Assembly (NCBI GenBank): GCA_021803205.1
Contig: JAJZMB010000097.1
Coordinates: 1-39,605 of the forward strand
Reading direction: 5' to 3'
Length of the DNA: 39,605 bases
DNA from: Bacillota bacterium
GTDB lineage: Bacteria > Bacillota > Sulfobacillia > RBS10-35 > JAJYVN01
The notes under the pieces are model-generated. The model was not told the DNA's origin. It saw only the letters and a list, made by a program, of their open reading frames with translations, and did no database searches. Position numbers and translations under genes: made by a program. Shown here in pieces: positions 25,967 to 38,121 of this stretch (position 1 is its first letter; every line of letters starts with the position of its first letter).

Positions 25967-26157
25967 CCCCGACCCCGGGGCTGGCGGCTTCCGCGGCCGC
26001 GCCCGAGGTGCTTGCGGCTCCGGTCCCGGTTGCGGCTGCGGTGTCAGGCCCCCGAACTCGCCGGCGGTGCGCGATCGCTTGTCGCGGCGAAGAGGGGACG
26101 ACGACCAACTCAGTGGCCCTTTCCGGTCCGTTTCCGGCCGTCGGGGAGGTCAGGGGA

Positions 26158-27417
26158 ATGTTCAAGTTCACGGATCCGGAGAAGGGCCCGCTGAAGTGCT
26201 CGTTCTGCGGCAAACACCAGGACCAGGTGAAGAAGCTGATTTCCGGTCCGGGTGTGTACATCTGCGACGAGTGCGTCGAGTTGTGCAACGACATCATCGA
26301 AGAAGAGACCAACGACGACGTCGACATGAACCTCAAGGACATCCCGAAGCCACGGGAGATCAAAGAGGTGTTGGACCAGTATGTCATCGGTCAGGAGAAG
26401 GCCAAGAAGACGCTGGCCGTCGCCGTCTACAATCATTACAAACGTGTGAACACGGGCGGCAAGATCGACGACGTGGAGTTGCAGAAGAGCAACATCCTGA
26501 TGCTGGGTCCCACCGGCAGCGGCAAGACCCTGCTCGCCCAGACACTGGCACGGGTGCTGAACGTTCCCTTCGCGATCGCCGACGCCACCTCGCTCACGGA
26601 GGCCGGTTACGTCGGCGAGGATGTCGAGAACATTCTGCTCAAGCTGATCCAGGCGGCCGACTACGACATCGAGAAGGCCGAGAAGGGCATCGTCTACATC
26701 GACGAGGTCGACAAGATCGCGCGGAAGTCGGAGAACCCGTCCATCACGCGGGATGTGTCGGGCGAGGGTGTGCAGCAGGCGTTGCTCAAGATCCTGGAGG
26801 GTACGGTGGCGTCCGTCCCGCCCCAGGGTGGGCGCAAGCACCCGCATCAGGAGTTCATCCAGATCGATACCACAGATATCCTCTTCATCTGTGGCGGGGC
26901 GTTTGACGGGCTGGAGAAGATCATCCAGAACCGTATCGGCAGAAAAACGATCGGCTTCGGCGCGGACTTGGTCAGCCGCGAGCACAATGCGCAGATCGGG
27001 GAGATCCTGAGCCGGGTGATGCCTGAGGATCTTCTCAAGTTCGGGATGATCCCGGAGTTCGTGGGTCGCCTGCCGGTGACGGCCACGCTGGATGCTCTGG
27101 ACGAGGCGGCCCTGGTGCGTATCCTGACCGAGCCCAAGAATGCCCTGGTGCGCCAGTATCAGAAGTTCTTCCAGATGGACAGCATCCAACTGGAGTTCGA
27201 GGACGAGGCGCTGGAACTCATCGCCCGCGCGGCCCTGCACCGGAAGACCGGCGCCCGCGGGTTGCGCGCGATCATTGAGGAGATCATGCTTGAGGTGATG
27301 TTCGACATCCCCTCGCGCTCGGATATCAGCAAGTGCACCGTGACCAAGGAGGTCGTGGTCGAGCACAAGCTGCCGACGCTGGCGCTCCGTAAGCGCAAGA
27401 AGGAAGAGCCGGCCTGA
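26158..27417 (+). CDS. clpX: ATP-dependent Clp protease ATPase subunit ClpX
   Basis: ClpX (419 residues) is the hexameric AAA+ unfoldase that feeds ClpP. The zinc-binding domain has Cys14, Cys17, Cys36 and Cys39. Walker A is GPTGSGKT (117-124), Walker [12 protein letters not shown], and the pore loop GYVGEDVE is present. The ClpP-docking loop contains IGF ([10 protein letters not shown]). I chose the ATG at 26158, after GGGGAGGTCAGGGGA, because family similarity starts there; a longer frame back to 25963 has no conserved sequence. No CIRCE or CtsR-type sites are visible upstream. Confidence 0.97.
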   Translation: MFKFTDPEKGPLKCSFCGKHQDQVKKLISGPGVYICDECVELCNDIIEEETNDDVDMNLKDIPKPREIKEVLDQYVIGQEKAKKTLAVAVYNHYKRVNTGGKIDDVELQKSNILMLGPTGSGKTLLAQTLARVLNVPFAIADATSLTEAGYVGEDVENILLKLIQAADYDIEKAEKGIVYIDEVDKIARKSENPSITRDVSGEGVQQALLKILEGTVASVPPQGGRKHPHQEFIQIDTTDILFICGGAFDGLEKIIQNRIGRKTIGFGADLVSREHNAQIGEILSRVMPEDLLKFGMIPEFVGRLPVTATLDALDEAALVRILTEPKNALVRQYQKFFQMDSIQLEFEDEALELIARAALHRKTGARGLRAIIEEIMLEVMFDIPSRSDISKCTVTKEVVVEHKLPTLALRKRKKEEPA

Positions 27418-28070
27418 GATCCGCCGGGTGATGGCTCGAAGCGCCCGAAGCACGGTGCCCCGGGTCGCCAACCCGGCGTGGGGCTGGAAGGCGTTGCCGC
27501 ACGGGGATACAGGACGGGTGCACAGCGCAGCCGTGTGGTGCCTGCACAGGATGGTCCGCCCGCCGCGGCGGATCGCCGCGTTTACCGAACGGAGCCCGGG
27601 GCCCCGCCGCGCAGGGCGGTTCGTGACGTGACCATCCGGCCGCGGGCAGCCCGGGTTGCAGGCGTGGCGCAGCGGCGATGCCGGGCCCTGCAGTGGCCGT
27701 GCCTCCGTGTCGAGGATGCACGCTCCAGGTTGGGGAGACCCGGCGACCGGCCTCGAATTCCGATGGCGGCACAGGACAGGGAACCGAAACCCGAGGGGGT
27801 GACGCAACAATTGTTGCATCACCCCCTCGCTGTACGTAACTGCCAGCACTGCCGGTCATGACCGCGCACAGCGTTTCGCGGGACGCGGACCCGGCCGGCT
27901 GGCAGCACAGCCTCTCCGCCGCGGCTTTTGGTGGATGAAGGCGTAAATCCGCCGTCTATCGGCCAGAGCCCGAGGAATACTACGGCCTGCCCCGAGCCCG
28001 AACCCGCCGCGGGCGGCGCTCCCGTCTCCGGTGTGCGGCGGCGGGGGCGGCCATGAGGGAGGGGAGCCGT
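27418..28070. other. Intergenic region between clpX and lonB
   Basis: This 650-base stretch has no convincing gene; short open frames on both strands lack ribosome binding sites and protein-like composition. A hairpin close to the clpX end (27457-27484: GCCCCGGGT, loop, ACCCGG-CGT-GGGGC) could stop clpX transcription, and a 36-bp palindrome lies at 27793-27828. I see no clear lonB promoter. Confidence 0.6.
27793..27828. repeat. 36-bp palindrome between clpX and lonB
   Basis: The two 18-base halves, GAGGGGGTGACGCAACAA and TTGTTGCATCACCCCCTC, are reverse complements except at one pair, with the centre at CAATTG. There is no T-tract. It may be a bidirectional terminator or a protein-binding site. 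Confidence 0.8.
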
Positions 28071-29846
28071 GTGTCGCTGGGTGTCGTCCTGACCTTCATT
28101 CAGGTCGTGTTCGCGGTGGTGATCGGCCTGTACTTCTGGAACCTGCTCAAGAGCCAGCAGGGCAGCAGGGTCGCCGTGCAGCGCGAATCGCGCAAGGAAA
28201 TGGACCGGATCGCGCGGTTGCGATCCATTTCCCTGACCGAGCCGCTCTCTGAGCGGACGCGGCCGCGCAGCTTCGCCGAGGTGGTGGGGCAGGCCGACGG
28301 CATCCGCGCGCTGCGCGCCGCCCTGTGCGGCCCCAATCCCCAGCATGTGCTGCTATACGGTCCTCCCGGCGTCGGCAAGACAGCTGCGGCCAGGCTCATC
28401 CTGGAGGAGGCCAAGCGCAATGCGCAGTCCCCGTTTCAGCGGGATGCCGCGTTTGTGGAGATCGACGCCACCACGGCCCGGTTCGACGAGCGGGGCATCG
28501 CCGACCCGCTGATCGGCTCAGTGCACGATCCTATCTACCAGGGCGCCGGGGCGCTGGGGATAGCCGGCATTCCGCAGCCCAAGCCCGGAGCGGTGACCAA
28601 GGCGCACGGCGGCCTGCTCTTCATAGACGAGATCGGCGAGTTGCACCCCGTACAGATGAACAAGTTGCTGAAGGTGCTCGAAGATCGCAAGGTCTTCCTG
28701 GAAAGCGCCTACTACAACCCGGAGGACCCGGCGGTGCCCCGGCACATCAAGGACATGTTCGACCACGGCCTGCCCGCCGATTTCCGTATGGTTGGGGCCA
28801 CCACGCGTGCACCGGAGGAGATCCCCCCGGCCATCCGCTCCCGCTGCCTGGAGATCTTCTTCCGGCCCCTGCTGCCGGAGGAGATCGAATGCATCGCTGC
28901 GACGGCGGTGCGGCGGGTGGGCAAGACGGCAGAGGCGGCGGCGCTGACGTGCGTGCGCCGTTACGCCAAGAGCGGGCGAGATGCTGTGAACATCATCCAA
29001 CTCGCCGCAGGGGTGGCGCAGTCCGAGGGCAGGGGGATCATCCGCACCAGGGACACGGAGTGGGTGGTCTCCAGCGGCCAATATGCGCCCCGCCTGCTCC
29101 CGCGCATCCCCGACCTGCCGCACGTCGGGTTGGTCAACGCGCTGGCCGTGGCGGGGCCGAACATCGGTTACCTCCTCGAGGTGGAGGCGCGGGCGACGCT
29201 GGTGGGTCCGGGCCGCGGCCGGCTGCAGGTGACGGGTCTGGTCGAAGAAGAGGAGGTGGGCGTTCAGGGGCGCACCCTGCGCCGCAAGAGCATGGCCCGC
29301 GGCTCTTTGGAGAACGTCCTCACCGCCCTGCGCGACTATCTCCCGGCGGAATGCAATCCAGACGATTTCGACCTGCACATCAACTTTCCCGGGGGTATCC
29401 CGGTGGATGGGCCCTCCGCGGGGGTGAGCATGGCCGTCGCTATTTACTCGGCCCTGGCCGAGGTGCCTGTCGACAACACTGTGGCGCTCACGGGAGAGAT
29501 GTCCATCCGCGGCCGCATCCGGGCGGTCGGCGGCATCGTCCCCAAGGTCGAGGCGGCCCGGCAGGCGGGCGTGCGCCGCGTGCTCATTCCGCAGGAAAAC
29601 TGGCAGGAGATGTTTGGCGACCTGGAGGGGGTGGAGGTCGTACCGATCAGTGACTTCCGTCAGGCCCTCTCGGCCGCTCTGACCCGGCCGGGTGCCGTCG
29701 AGGCGCCGGCTGTGCGGAGCGCGGAGCCGGTGTACGCGCCTCGTCCCGTCCCGATTCCCGTGGCGGCCTCCGAGACCGCGGAGCCCGAAGCCCTTCCCCT
29801 CCCCGTGCCGGTTACCGCCTCCCCCCTGCACGGCGCGTCCTGCTGA
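28071..29846 (+). CDS. lonB: ATP-dependent protease LonB (membrane-anchored, sporulation type)
   Basis: LonB (591 residues) is an AAA+ serine protease closely matching the Bacillus forespore protein. It begins with one transmembrane segment (VVLTFIQVVFAVVIGLYFW), then RARGETED landmarks of the family: ISLTEPLSERTRPRSF, Walker A GPPGVGKT (97-104), ATTARFDERGIADPLIGS and LFIDEIGELHP. The protease domain has the Ser449-Lys492 dyad (VDGPSAG and VPKVEAARQ). I chose the GTG at 28071 because AGGGAGGGGAG lies just upstream and the N-terminus then aligns with Bacillus LonB; an ATG six codons earlier is possible. The last 60 residues are Pro/Ala-rich. Its presence suggests a spore-forming lineage. Confidence 0.93.
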   Translation: MSLGVVLTFIQVVFAVVIGLYFWNLLKSQQGSRVAVQRESRKEMDRIARLRSISLTEPLSERTRPRSFAEVVGQADGIRALRAALCGPNPQHVLLYGPPGVGKTAAARLILEEAKRNAQSPFQRDAAFVEIDATTARFDERGIADPLIGSVHDPIYQGAGALGIAGIPQPKPGAVTKAHGGLLFIDEIGELHPVQMNKLLKVLEDRKVFLESAYYNPEDPAVPRHIKDMFDHGLPADFRMVGATTRAPEEIPPAIRSRCLEIFFRPLLPEEIECIAATAVRRVGKTAEAAALTCVRRYAKSGRDAVNIIQLAAGVAQSEGRGIIRTRDTEWVVSSGQYAPRLLPRIPDLPHVGLVNALAVAGPNIGYLLEVEARATLVGPGRGRLQVTGLVEEEEVGVQGRTLRRKSMARGSLENVLTALRDYLPAECNPDDFDLHINFPGGIPVDGPSAGVSMAVAIYSALAEVPVDNTVALTGEMSIRGRIRAVGGIVPKVEAARQAGVRRVLIPQENWQEMFGDLEGVEVVPISDFRQALSAALTRPGAVEAPAVRSAEPVYAPRPVPIPVAASETAEPEALPLPVPVTASPLHGASC

Positions 29847-30180
29847 GCGCCGACACCAATCTCGCGCGCGCATGAGCCCCCGGGACACGGCGGCACGCGC
29901 GCTGCCCAGGCTGCCTGCCGCGGGCGTGCCGCAGGGGCTTGTGGCCTGCTCGCCCAGGGCATGAACGACTTCTCCTGGCGCCATCTCCCACGCCTGCGGG
30001 CCGCAGCTGGGGCAGGAGTCGACAGCACTCCACCGAAGCTCGACGTTTATCGACGCCGGGCCGGGCCTCGCCGGAAGGCGCTGGTTCCGGCTCGTCGGTT
30101 GCAGGGACAGGCGGTGGCCGTGCGGCGTCAGCGGCGGCCGTAACGCGCCTTCCGGGAGCGGTGAGGGGGCGGGTCTTCGG
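29847..30180. other. Intergenic region between lonB and lonA
   Basis: I see no gene, promoter or regulatory site that I can support in these 334 bases. Open frames here are short and unlike known proteins. Confidence 0.5.
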
Positions 30181-32916
<2,736 letters not shown>

Positions 32917-32929
32917 GGGAGCGACGGTA

Positions 32930-32969
32930 GCAGTGGTCAGGCCAGAGTCCTCTCTGGTCCGACCACTGC
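32930..32969 (+). terminator. Strong hairpin after lon
   Basis: GCAGTGGTC (32930-32938) pairs with GACCACTGC (32961-32969), and the inner GGCCAGAG with CTCTGGTC, giving an almost unbroken 18-bp stem with a 4-base loop. No T-tract follows. It lies 13 bases after the lon stop and probably ends the protease gene's transcript. Confidence 0.6.
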
Positions 32970-33251
32970 CACATGTCCCTTGGACGGCGATGCAGGACTC
33001 GGTTTCCGCGCCGGCCGCGAGCCGCGGACCATTGGGAGACAAGGGAACCCGGAACAGTGGCCGGGCAGAGACGGACTTTGGTCGCGGCCGCCGGGCAGGA
33101 CTCCCGCCGCCCGGCGGCCAAGTTGCCGTGCGGTTCCGGCCCTTGCCACTGGGTCGGCGGATGGGCGGTCCCCGCGGTCATCCGGATCGAGTGGTCCGGG
33201 CCGTCGAGCACTGGCACGGCGACAACCGGAACCGGAGAGGTGCGGTGCCTT
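32970..33251. other. Leader region of rfbC
   Basis: These 282 bases contain no gene I can support. Open frames extending rfbC upstream encode sequence unlike the family. GGAGAGG at 33234-33240 is the rfbC ribosome binding site. Confidence 0.5.
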
Positions 33252-33806
33252 TTGCCCTTCACGTTTACCCGTCTGGCCATCCCCGCGGTTGTGCTTGTGG
33301 AGGCCCTGGCCTTCGGCGACACGCGCGGCTACTTCACGGAAACCTACAAGCGATCGGAGTTCGTGGCCAACGGCATCACCGAGGCCTTCGTCCAGGACAA
33401 CGCCTCGCGCTCCACGCGCGGTGTGCTGCGCGGGCTCCACTACCAGAAGGACCCCGCCGCGCAGGGCAAGCTGGTGGGTGTGATCCGCGGCCGGATCTTC
33501 GACGTCGCGGTCGATCTGCGGCACGGCGCGGAGACTTTCGGCCGGTGGGTCGGCGAGGAGCTCAGCAGCGACAACCACCGCTTGCTCTATGTTCCGCCAG
33601 GATTCGCGCACGGCTTCTGCGTGCTCGGCGACGAAGCGGACGTGGTGTACAAGGTGACGGCGGAGTATTCCCCCGCCCACGACCGCGGCATCCGCTGGGA
33701 CGACCCGGCGGTGGGTGTGGCCTGGCCGGTGGCGGCGCCGGTCGTGTCGGCCAAGGATGCCGCGCTGCCTCTGCTGGCCGAGGCCGACAACACCTTCAGC
33801 GTGTGA
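33252..33806 (+). CDS. rfbC: dTDP-4-dehydrorhamnose 3,5-epimerase
   Basis: RfbC/RmlC (184 residues) epimerises dTDP-4-keto-6-deoxyglucose during dTDP-L-rhamnose synthesis for cell-surface polysaccharides. It is a cupin-fold enzyme. The conserved blocks are FGDTRGYFTETYKRSEF, FVQDNASRSTRGVLRGLHYQ (catalytic His), FDVAVDLR, LYVPPGFAHGF and VVYKVTAEYSP (catalytic Tyr region), and IRWDDPAVGVAWP. I chose the TTG at 33252 because GGAGAGG is 11 bases ahead and the start then fits the family; a GTG at 33240 overlaps the binding site. The other rml genes are not next to it. Confidence 0.92.
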   Translation: MPFTFTRLAIPAVVLVEALAFGDTRGYFTETYKRSEFVANGITEAFVQDNASRSTRGVLRGLHYQKDPAAQGKLVGVIRGRIFDVAVDLRHGAETFGRWVGEELSSDNHRLLYVPPGFAHGFCVLGDEADVVYKVTAEYSPAHDRGIRWDDPAVGVAWPVAAPVVSAKDAALPLLAEADNTFSV

Positions 33807-33935
33807 ATGCGGCTCCTGGCCGCCGTGAAGCCGTGGGCGGCGGGGCACGCCAGGCTCGGTTGAGCGGCGCCGTCCGCCGGGCAGAATAGCCCTCCGGGCG
33901 GGGGGGCGATTCCCCGCCGGGGCGAGGTGGCGACC

Positions 33936-35165
33936 GTGGCCGATCCGCCGCATATCCTCATCGCCGGAGCCGGGTACGCTGGGCTCGCGGCGTGCCTGGC
34001 CCTCGGGGAAGCCCTGCAGGGCGGCACCGTCGCGGTTACTGTGGTCAACGCGGACGACCGGCACCTCCTCCTGCCGGAACTGCCCCTCTACCTTGCCGGA
34101 GAGAGCGGCGCCGGGCAGGTGCGGCTGTCTTTGCGCGACGCCGTCCGCCCCCCGGCCCGGGTCCAGGTCGCGATCGTGGAACGGATCGAACCCGACGGGC
34201 CCGCGCTGATCTGTCGCGAACCGGTGGGGCGCCTCCAGGGCGACGGCTTGCTGCTCACACTCGGGTCGGTCAGCGACGACTTCGGGGTACCCGGCGTCCG
34301 CGAGCACGCGACCGCCATCGGGCGCTGGGACGACATGCGGGAGCTCCGCGAACGGCTGTTGGCCGATCTGCACAGCAGTGCGGCATCCAGGGTGGCCGTC
34401 GTGGGCGGAGGGTTCACCGGCGTCGAGATCGCCAGCGAATTGGCGGACCGCGCGCGGGGGGTCCGTTCCGGGCTGCGCATCCAGTTGATCGCGCCCGCCG
34501 TCCTCAAGGGAATGCCGGATGCGGTGCGCCGCACGGCCGTTTCCGCGCTGCGCGCCCTGGAGGTGCAGGTGGTCGAGGGACGGGCCGAGGCCGTGGAGGC
34601 TGGACGGGTGCGCCTCCAGGGGGGCGGGCAGGTCGAGGCAGAGCGGATCGTCTGGGCGGCGGGCGTACGGGCCAACCCCCTTGTGGCGCAGTGCGGGCTG
34701 CCCGTGAACCGTCGCGGGCAGGTGCAGGTGGATGTCCACCTGCGCGCGGCGCCGCACCTGTTCGCCGCGGGCGACTGCGCCGACGCACGGGACCCGCGGA
34801 CAGGTCGCTCCGGTGCGCCCACGGCTCAGGCGGCCCTGCAGGCGGGTCCGGCGGCCGTGCGCAACCTGCTGCGCGACCTACGCGGGGAGCCCCTGGAGCC
34901 GTTCAAGCAGAGGGACCGCGGCTTGCTGATCTCGCTCGGCCGCGGAGAAGCGGCAGGGCAGATCGGCAGCCACGCTGTGCAGGGTGGGGATATCGCCGTG
35001 CTCAAACGTCTGATCGAGACCTACCACGCCTATCAGGTGGGCGGTCTGCGGGCGCTCGCGCGTCGCCTGCAGGGCGCCGCGGGGGACCGTCGTGCCCCGG
35101 CGACCGAGGACCGAGCGGCGCCGGTGCCGGCGGGCATCCCGGGGGATAAGCCGTCCAGGAGTTGA
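33936..35165 (+). CDS. ndh: Type II NADH dehydrogenase (NDH-2)
   Basis: NDH-2 (409 residues) is a single-subunit FAD enzyme on the inner face of the membrane that passes electrons from NADH to quinone without pumping protons. The FAD-binding fold starts at once (ILIAGAGYAGLAA) and the NADH-binding fold lies at about 150 (VAVVGGGFTGVEIASEL). Family motifs LLLTLGSVSDDFGVPGVREHA, AERIVWAAGVRANP and LFAAGDCAD are present, as is FKQRDRGLLISLGRGEAAGQI near the C-terminus. I chose the GTG at 33936, eight bases after GGGGCGAGG; a GTG at 33927 is the alternative. It gives the cell a second NADH oxidase route besides the nuo operon. Confidence 0.88.
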   Translation: MADPPHILIAGAGYAGLAACLALGEALQGGTVAVTVVNADDRHLLLPELPLYLAGESGAGQVRLSLRDAVRPPARVQVAIVERIEPDGPALICREPVGRLQGDGLLLTLGSVSDDFGVPGVREHATAIGRWDDMRELRERLLADLHSSAASRVAVVGGGFTGVEIASELADRARGVRSGLRIQLIAPAVLKGMPDAVRRTAVSALRALEVQVVEGRAEAVEAGRVRLQGGGQVEAERIVWAAGVRANPLVAQCGLPVNRRGQVQVDVHLRAAPHLFAAGDCADARDPRTGRSGAPTAQAALQAGPAAVRNLLRDLRGEPLEPFKQRDRGLLISLGRGEAAGQIGSHAVQGGDIAVLKRLIETYHAYQVGGLRALARRLQGAAGDRRAPATEDRAAPVPAGIPGDKPSRS

Positions 35166-35417
35166 GCCGGGCGCGCCCGCGTTCGGTGCCGTCGAAGGAG
35201 GACGGCCCGAGCCGTGGAATCGCCGCCCGAGCGGCAGTCGATACTCATCCCCGGCTGTCCCCCTTTCGGCGATCACGCGTTGGTCCCCGTTGCAGGGCAC
35301 ACGCGCAGGATCGGGCGAGTGCGCGGCGTCTGGGCGTCGTCGGTGGGCGGCGCGACATCCATTGGTGTCAACGTCCCGACCACATTCGCCGGATCTGCGG
35401 TCCTGCTCGCGCGGGCC

Positions 35418-35620
35418 TTACTGAAATGTTTCCGCCGATCCTTCGAGCAGCCGATCAACCTCAGTCTCTGGGAACGGCGCCGCTCCCCGGGCGCTCGCAT
35501 CACCCGCAACCTTCTCTCGCGTTCCCACCGCTGGAGGCTGGAGGCGCCGATACCCAAGCGCCGGGCGGCTTCACCCGACCCAAGTATCCGTTCCACGCCC
35601 CCGGCGCGCCAGTTCACCAA
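35418..35620 (-). pseudogene. MerR/BldC-like helix-turn-helix protein, frameshifted
   Basis: The minus strand reads RILGSGEAARRLGIGASSLQ then RWERERRLRVMRAPGERRR, and in the next frame FPETEVDRLLEGSAETFQ followed by TAA at 35420-35418. Together these form a complete winged helix-turn-helix of the MerR/excisionase/BldC type, as also found at the N-terminus of IS607-family serine recombinases. One frame change right after GERRR breaks it. It is antiparallel to its neighbours. It may be a small regulator gene or the head of a lost IS607 transposase. The rest of 35166-35764 shows nothing else I can support. Confidence 0.5.
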
Positions 35621-35764
35621 TGCGGCGCAGAAAGGTTTGCGTTCCTGTTCCGCTCACCGCGATCGGCGGAAGGGATTCGCCCCTTTGCCGACAATGTTGC
35701 GCGCCGAGCACGGCGGCGCGGCCGGTCACGGCTTCCGCCCTGCCCTGGATGGAGGGGCGCGCAG

Positions 35765-36766
35765 TTGGGGCTGAAGGTCGCTGTGCTGTTCAATCTGCGC
35801 CGGGAGACGCCTCGTCCCGGCGACACGGGGGAGCGGGCCAGCCTGCAGGCAGAGTACGACACGCAGGACACGGTGGACGCTCTCGTCGCGGCCATCGAAG
35901 CCGCCGGGCACGCCGCCGTGGCCGTGGAGGCCGACGCCGCCTGTGCCTGCCGGCTGAAGCGCGAGAAGCCCGACATCGCCTTCAACGTGGCTGAGGGCCT
36001 GCCGGGCGGCGGGCGGGAGGCGCAGGTGCCCGTCCTCTGTGAGATGGCGGGCATTCCCTACACCGGTTCGGGCGTGCTCACGCTGGCGCTGTGCCTTGAC
36101 AAGGCCATGACCAAACGCGTCCTGCTCCAGTCCGGCGTGCCCTCGCCCGGATTCCGGGTATGGCGACCCGGGGAGTCGCCGGACGTGGAGGCGCTGCGCT
36201 TCCCCCTTTTTGTCAAGCCGGTGCGAGAGGGCAGCTCGATGGGCGTTTCGCCCAGTTCCGTCGTCTGCGATGCGCGCGAACTGCGCGCCCAGGTAGCGGC
36301 GGTGCACGCGGCCTACGCGCAGCCGGCGCTGGTGGAGGAGTTCCTCCCGGGCCGCGAGTTCACGGTCGGTATGGTCGGCAATGCCGACGTCACCTTCCTG
36401 CCCATCACCGAGATTGATTACGGGCAGGTGCCCGCGGGGTACCCCCCCGTGTACACGTATCAGTTCAAGAAGGAATGGGACGAGGACCGCTTCTATGCGT
36501 GCCCGGCCCGGGTGGACGCAACGTTGCTGGCGCGCCTGCGGAGCACGGCGCTGACGACCTACCGGGCTGTGGACTGCCTGGATGTCGGACGCGTGGACAT
36601 CCGGCTCGATGCGGACGGCGTGCCGCACGTGCTGGAGATTAACCCGTTGCCCGGCATGGCCCCGGGTTTCTCCGACCTCCCGCGGCAGGCCGACGCGGCC
36701 GGTATCGGCTATGCACGGCTGGTGCGGCGGATTCTGGAGGCGGCCATGACACGGTACGGGCTGTGA
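35765..36766 (+). CDS. D-Ala-D-Ala ligase-like ATP-grasp protein
   Basis: This 333-residue enzyme has the ATP-grasp fold of D-alanine-D-alanine ligases, which join two amino acids using ATP. Matching blocks are KPDIAFNVAEGLPGGGREAQVPVLCEMAGIPYTGSG, LALCLDKAMTKRVLLQSGVPSPG, FPLFVKPVREGSSMGVS, LVEEFLPGREFTVGMVG, and the metal-binding DIRLDADGVPHVLEINPLPGMAPG. The N-terminus differs from Ddl: the usual GGRSxEHEVS loop, which positions the first D-Ala, is missing and replaced by a sequence starting NLRRETPRPGDTGE. The substrate may therefore differ from D-Ala. I chose the TTG at 35765 because GGAGGGG (35751-35757) is seven bases upstream; longer frames have no family sequence. Confidence 0.85.
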   Translation: MGLKVAVLFNLRRETPRPGDTGERASLQAEYDTQDTVDALVAAIEAAGHAAVAVEADAACACRLKREKPDIAFNVAEGLPGGGREAQVPVLCEMAGIPYTGSGVLTLALCLDKAMTKRVLLQSGVPSPGFRVWRPGESPDVEALRFPLFVKPVREGSSMGVSPSSVVCDARELRAQVAAVHAAYAQPALVEEFLPGREFTVGMVGNADVTFLPITEIDYGQVPAGYPPVYTYQFKKEWDEDRFYACPARVDATLLARLRSTALTTYRAVDCLDVGRVDIRLDADGVPHVLEINPLPGMAPGFSDLPRQADAAGIGYARLVRRILEAAMTRYGL

Positions 36767-36956
36767 GCGCCACTGCCGGGCGCCGCCGGAGGTGCCCGGT
36801 GGGCGGATATCCCGCACCGTCCGTCCCTGCCTTCGCACCCCCTGCCGGTCCACGAATACCCAAGGTGGCGACCGAAGGACGTTCGCGGCGGTGCGCAGAA
36901 AACCAGCCCACCTCCGGATGGCCGACGGCCAGATCCGAGCAGGACGGGGTGGACGT

Positions 36957-37568
36957 GTGGACGGCCCGGCCCAGACCAGCGCCCCGAGCGACGCGGTGCG
37001 GCTGCGGCCGCTGCGGCCCGGGGACCGCGGCCGCTTCCTGCAGTGGATGCAGAGTCCCGAGGTGCGGCGGCACTATCTCGGCATCGGTGCCGGCGGGCAC
37101 GTGGTCGACGACCCGGAGTGGATACCGGGACAGGCGACCGCGGCCGAGGGTGCGCGGCGCCCGGCGCTCGGCACGGGTCGCCCCGCCGGATGCATGGTGC
37201 GCGCGATCGAAACCGCAGACGGCCGGCTGCTCGGCTGGATCGAACTCCGCGACGTGAACTGGCGCCGCCGGAGCGGGGAGATGCGCATTTGTCTGGGCGA
37301 CCCGACGACCTGGGGGTGCGGGTACGGCACCGCGGCGATCCGGCTCTTCCTGCATCGAGCATTCTCCGTCTGGGGACTGTGCGGCATCCACCTGCGCGTC
37401 GCCACCTGGAACGAGCGGGCCGTGCGCGCGTACGAGCGTTGCGGCTTCCGCCGCGAGGCGCGTCTGTGTGCCGGGCACCGCATGGCCGACGGCCTTGAGG
37501 ATCTGTGGCTGATGACGGTGGAGGCCGGATCCGCGCAGGTGCGGGCGGCCATCGGTGGTCGGTCTTAG
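36957..37568 (+). CDS. GNAT-family N-acetyltransferase
   Basis: This 203-residue protein belongs to the GNAT acyltransferases of the RimJ/RimL subgroup, which move an acetyl group from acetyl-CoA to an amine, often a protein N-terminus or an antibiotic. It begins VRLRPLRPGDRGRFLQWMQS, the usual first strand and helix, and has the acetyl-CoA-binding motif WGCGYGTAAIRLFLHRAF followed by IHLRVATWNERAVRAYERCGF. The substrate cannot be told from sequence. I chose the GTG at 36957; an ATG at 36918 is in frame but lacks a ribosome binding site. A spacer of 190 bases with one hairpin (36776-36799) precedes it. Confidence 0.82.
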   Translation: MDGPAQTSAPSDAVRLRPLRPGDRGRFLQWMQSPEVRRHYLGIGAGGHVVDDPEWIPGQATAAEGARRPALGTGRPAGCMVRAIETADGRLLGWIELRDVNWRRRSGEMRICLGDPTTWGCGYGTAAIRLFLHRAFSVWGLCGIHLRVATWNERAVRAYERCGFRREARLCAGHRMADGLEDLWLMTVEAGSAQVRAAIGGRS

Positions 37569-38121
37569 CACGGAAAGCGGTCGCTGTGACGGAAACTCCA
37601 ACGGAACTACCGCAGCACATGGGCGCTGAGGGCCGCCAGTCCGGGGCATAATGAAACCGGGGCTGCGGTGGCGGTTACGGGACATGCCGGCGTCGGACAC
37701 CACTTCGCCAGTTGCCCGTGCGCCCATCCCCGATACATTCAGATGTTTCACCACTACCGTGCCGTGCGTGGTCGCCGGAGGCGTGGGCAGCTTGTGGACG
37801 GCGTCCTGCCGGACGTGGGCCACCCGGGCGTGCGCTCGCCGCAGGTCGTTCCCGTCTCCTTCCAGTTCCAGTTGCGCCCCTGGCGCCGCGCGGACTGAAT
37901 GTTCATGCTCGCGATCGTTCGCTCAGACTTCCGCAATGGGCGCGACCGTCGGCAGCGCCTCGCCCGTGGACAGCATCGTCAGCTTCCGGACACCGCTGCC
38001 CACGCCGACCACGGCGTCCGGCCGGCTGGGCTCGCCGATGGCCCGCTCCATCACAGGCGCTTCCGTCCAGGCGCCCTGCCTGCCGCCGCGCCGCGCGCTC
38101 TCGAACCGGGCGATCCATATG
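37569..38121. other. Intergenic region between the GNAT gene and marR
   Basis: About 550 bases without a gene I can call. On the minus strand, 38060-37923 encodes MERAIGEPSRPDAVVGVGSG and more, which loosely recalls the C-terminal end of short-chain dehydrogenases, but the match is too weak to name. If real, it would be a decayed gene divergent from marR. Confidence 0.35.

Noticed and set aside
25963..26157. A 65-residue N-terminal extension of ClpX
   Set aside because: The extension has no family similarity, and a clear ribosome binding site precedes the ATG at 26158.
27478..27861. A 127-residue open frame after clpX
   Set aside because: No ribosome binding site and no recognisable domain; the frame crosses the 36-bp palindrome.
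23676..30180. CIRCE or CtsR heat-shock operators near tig, clpP, clpX and the lon genes
   Set aside because: I looked for the inverted TTAGCACTC and the tandem GGTCAAA heptads and saw neither.
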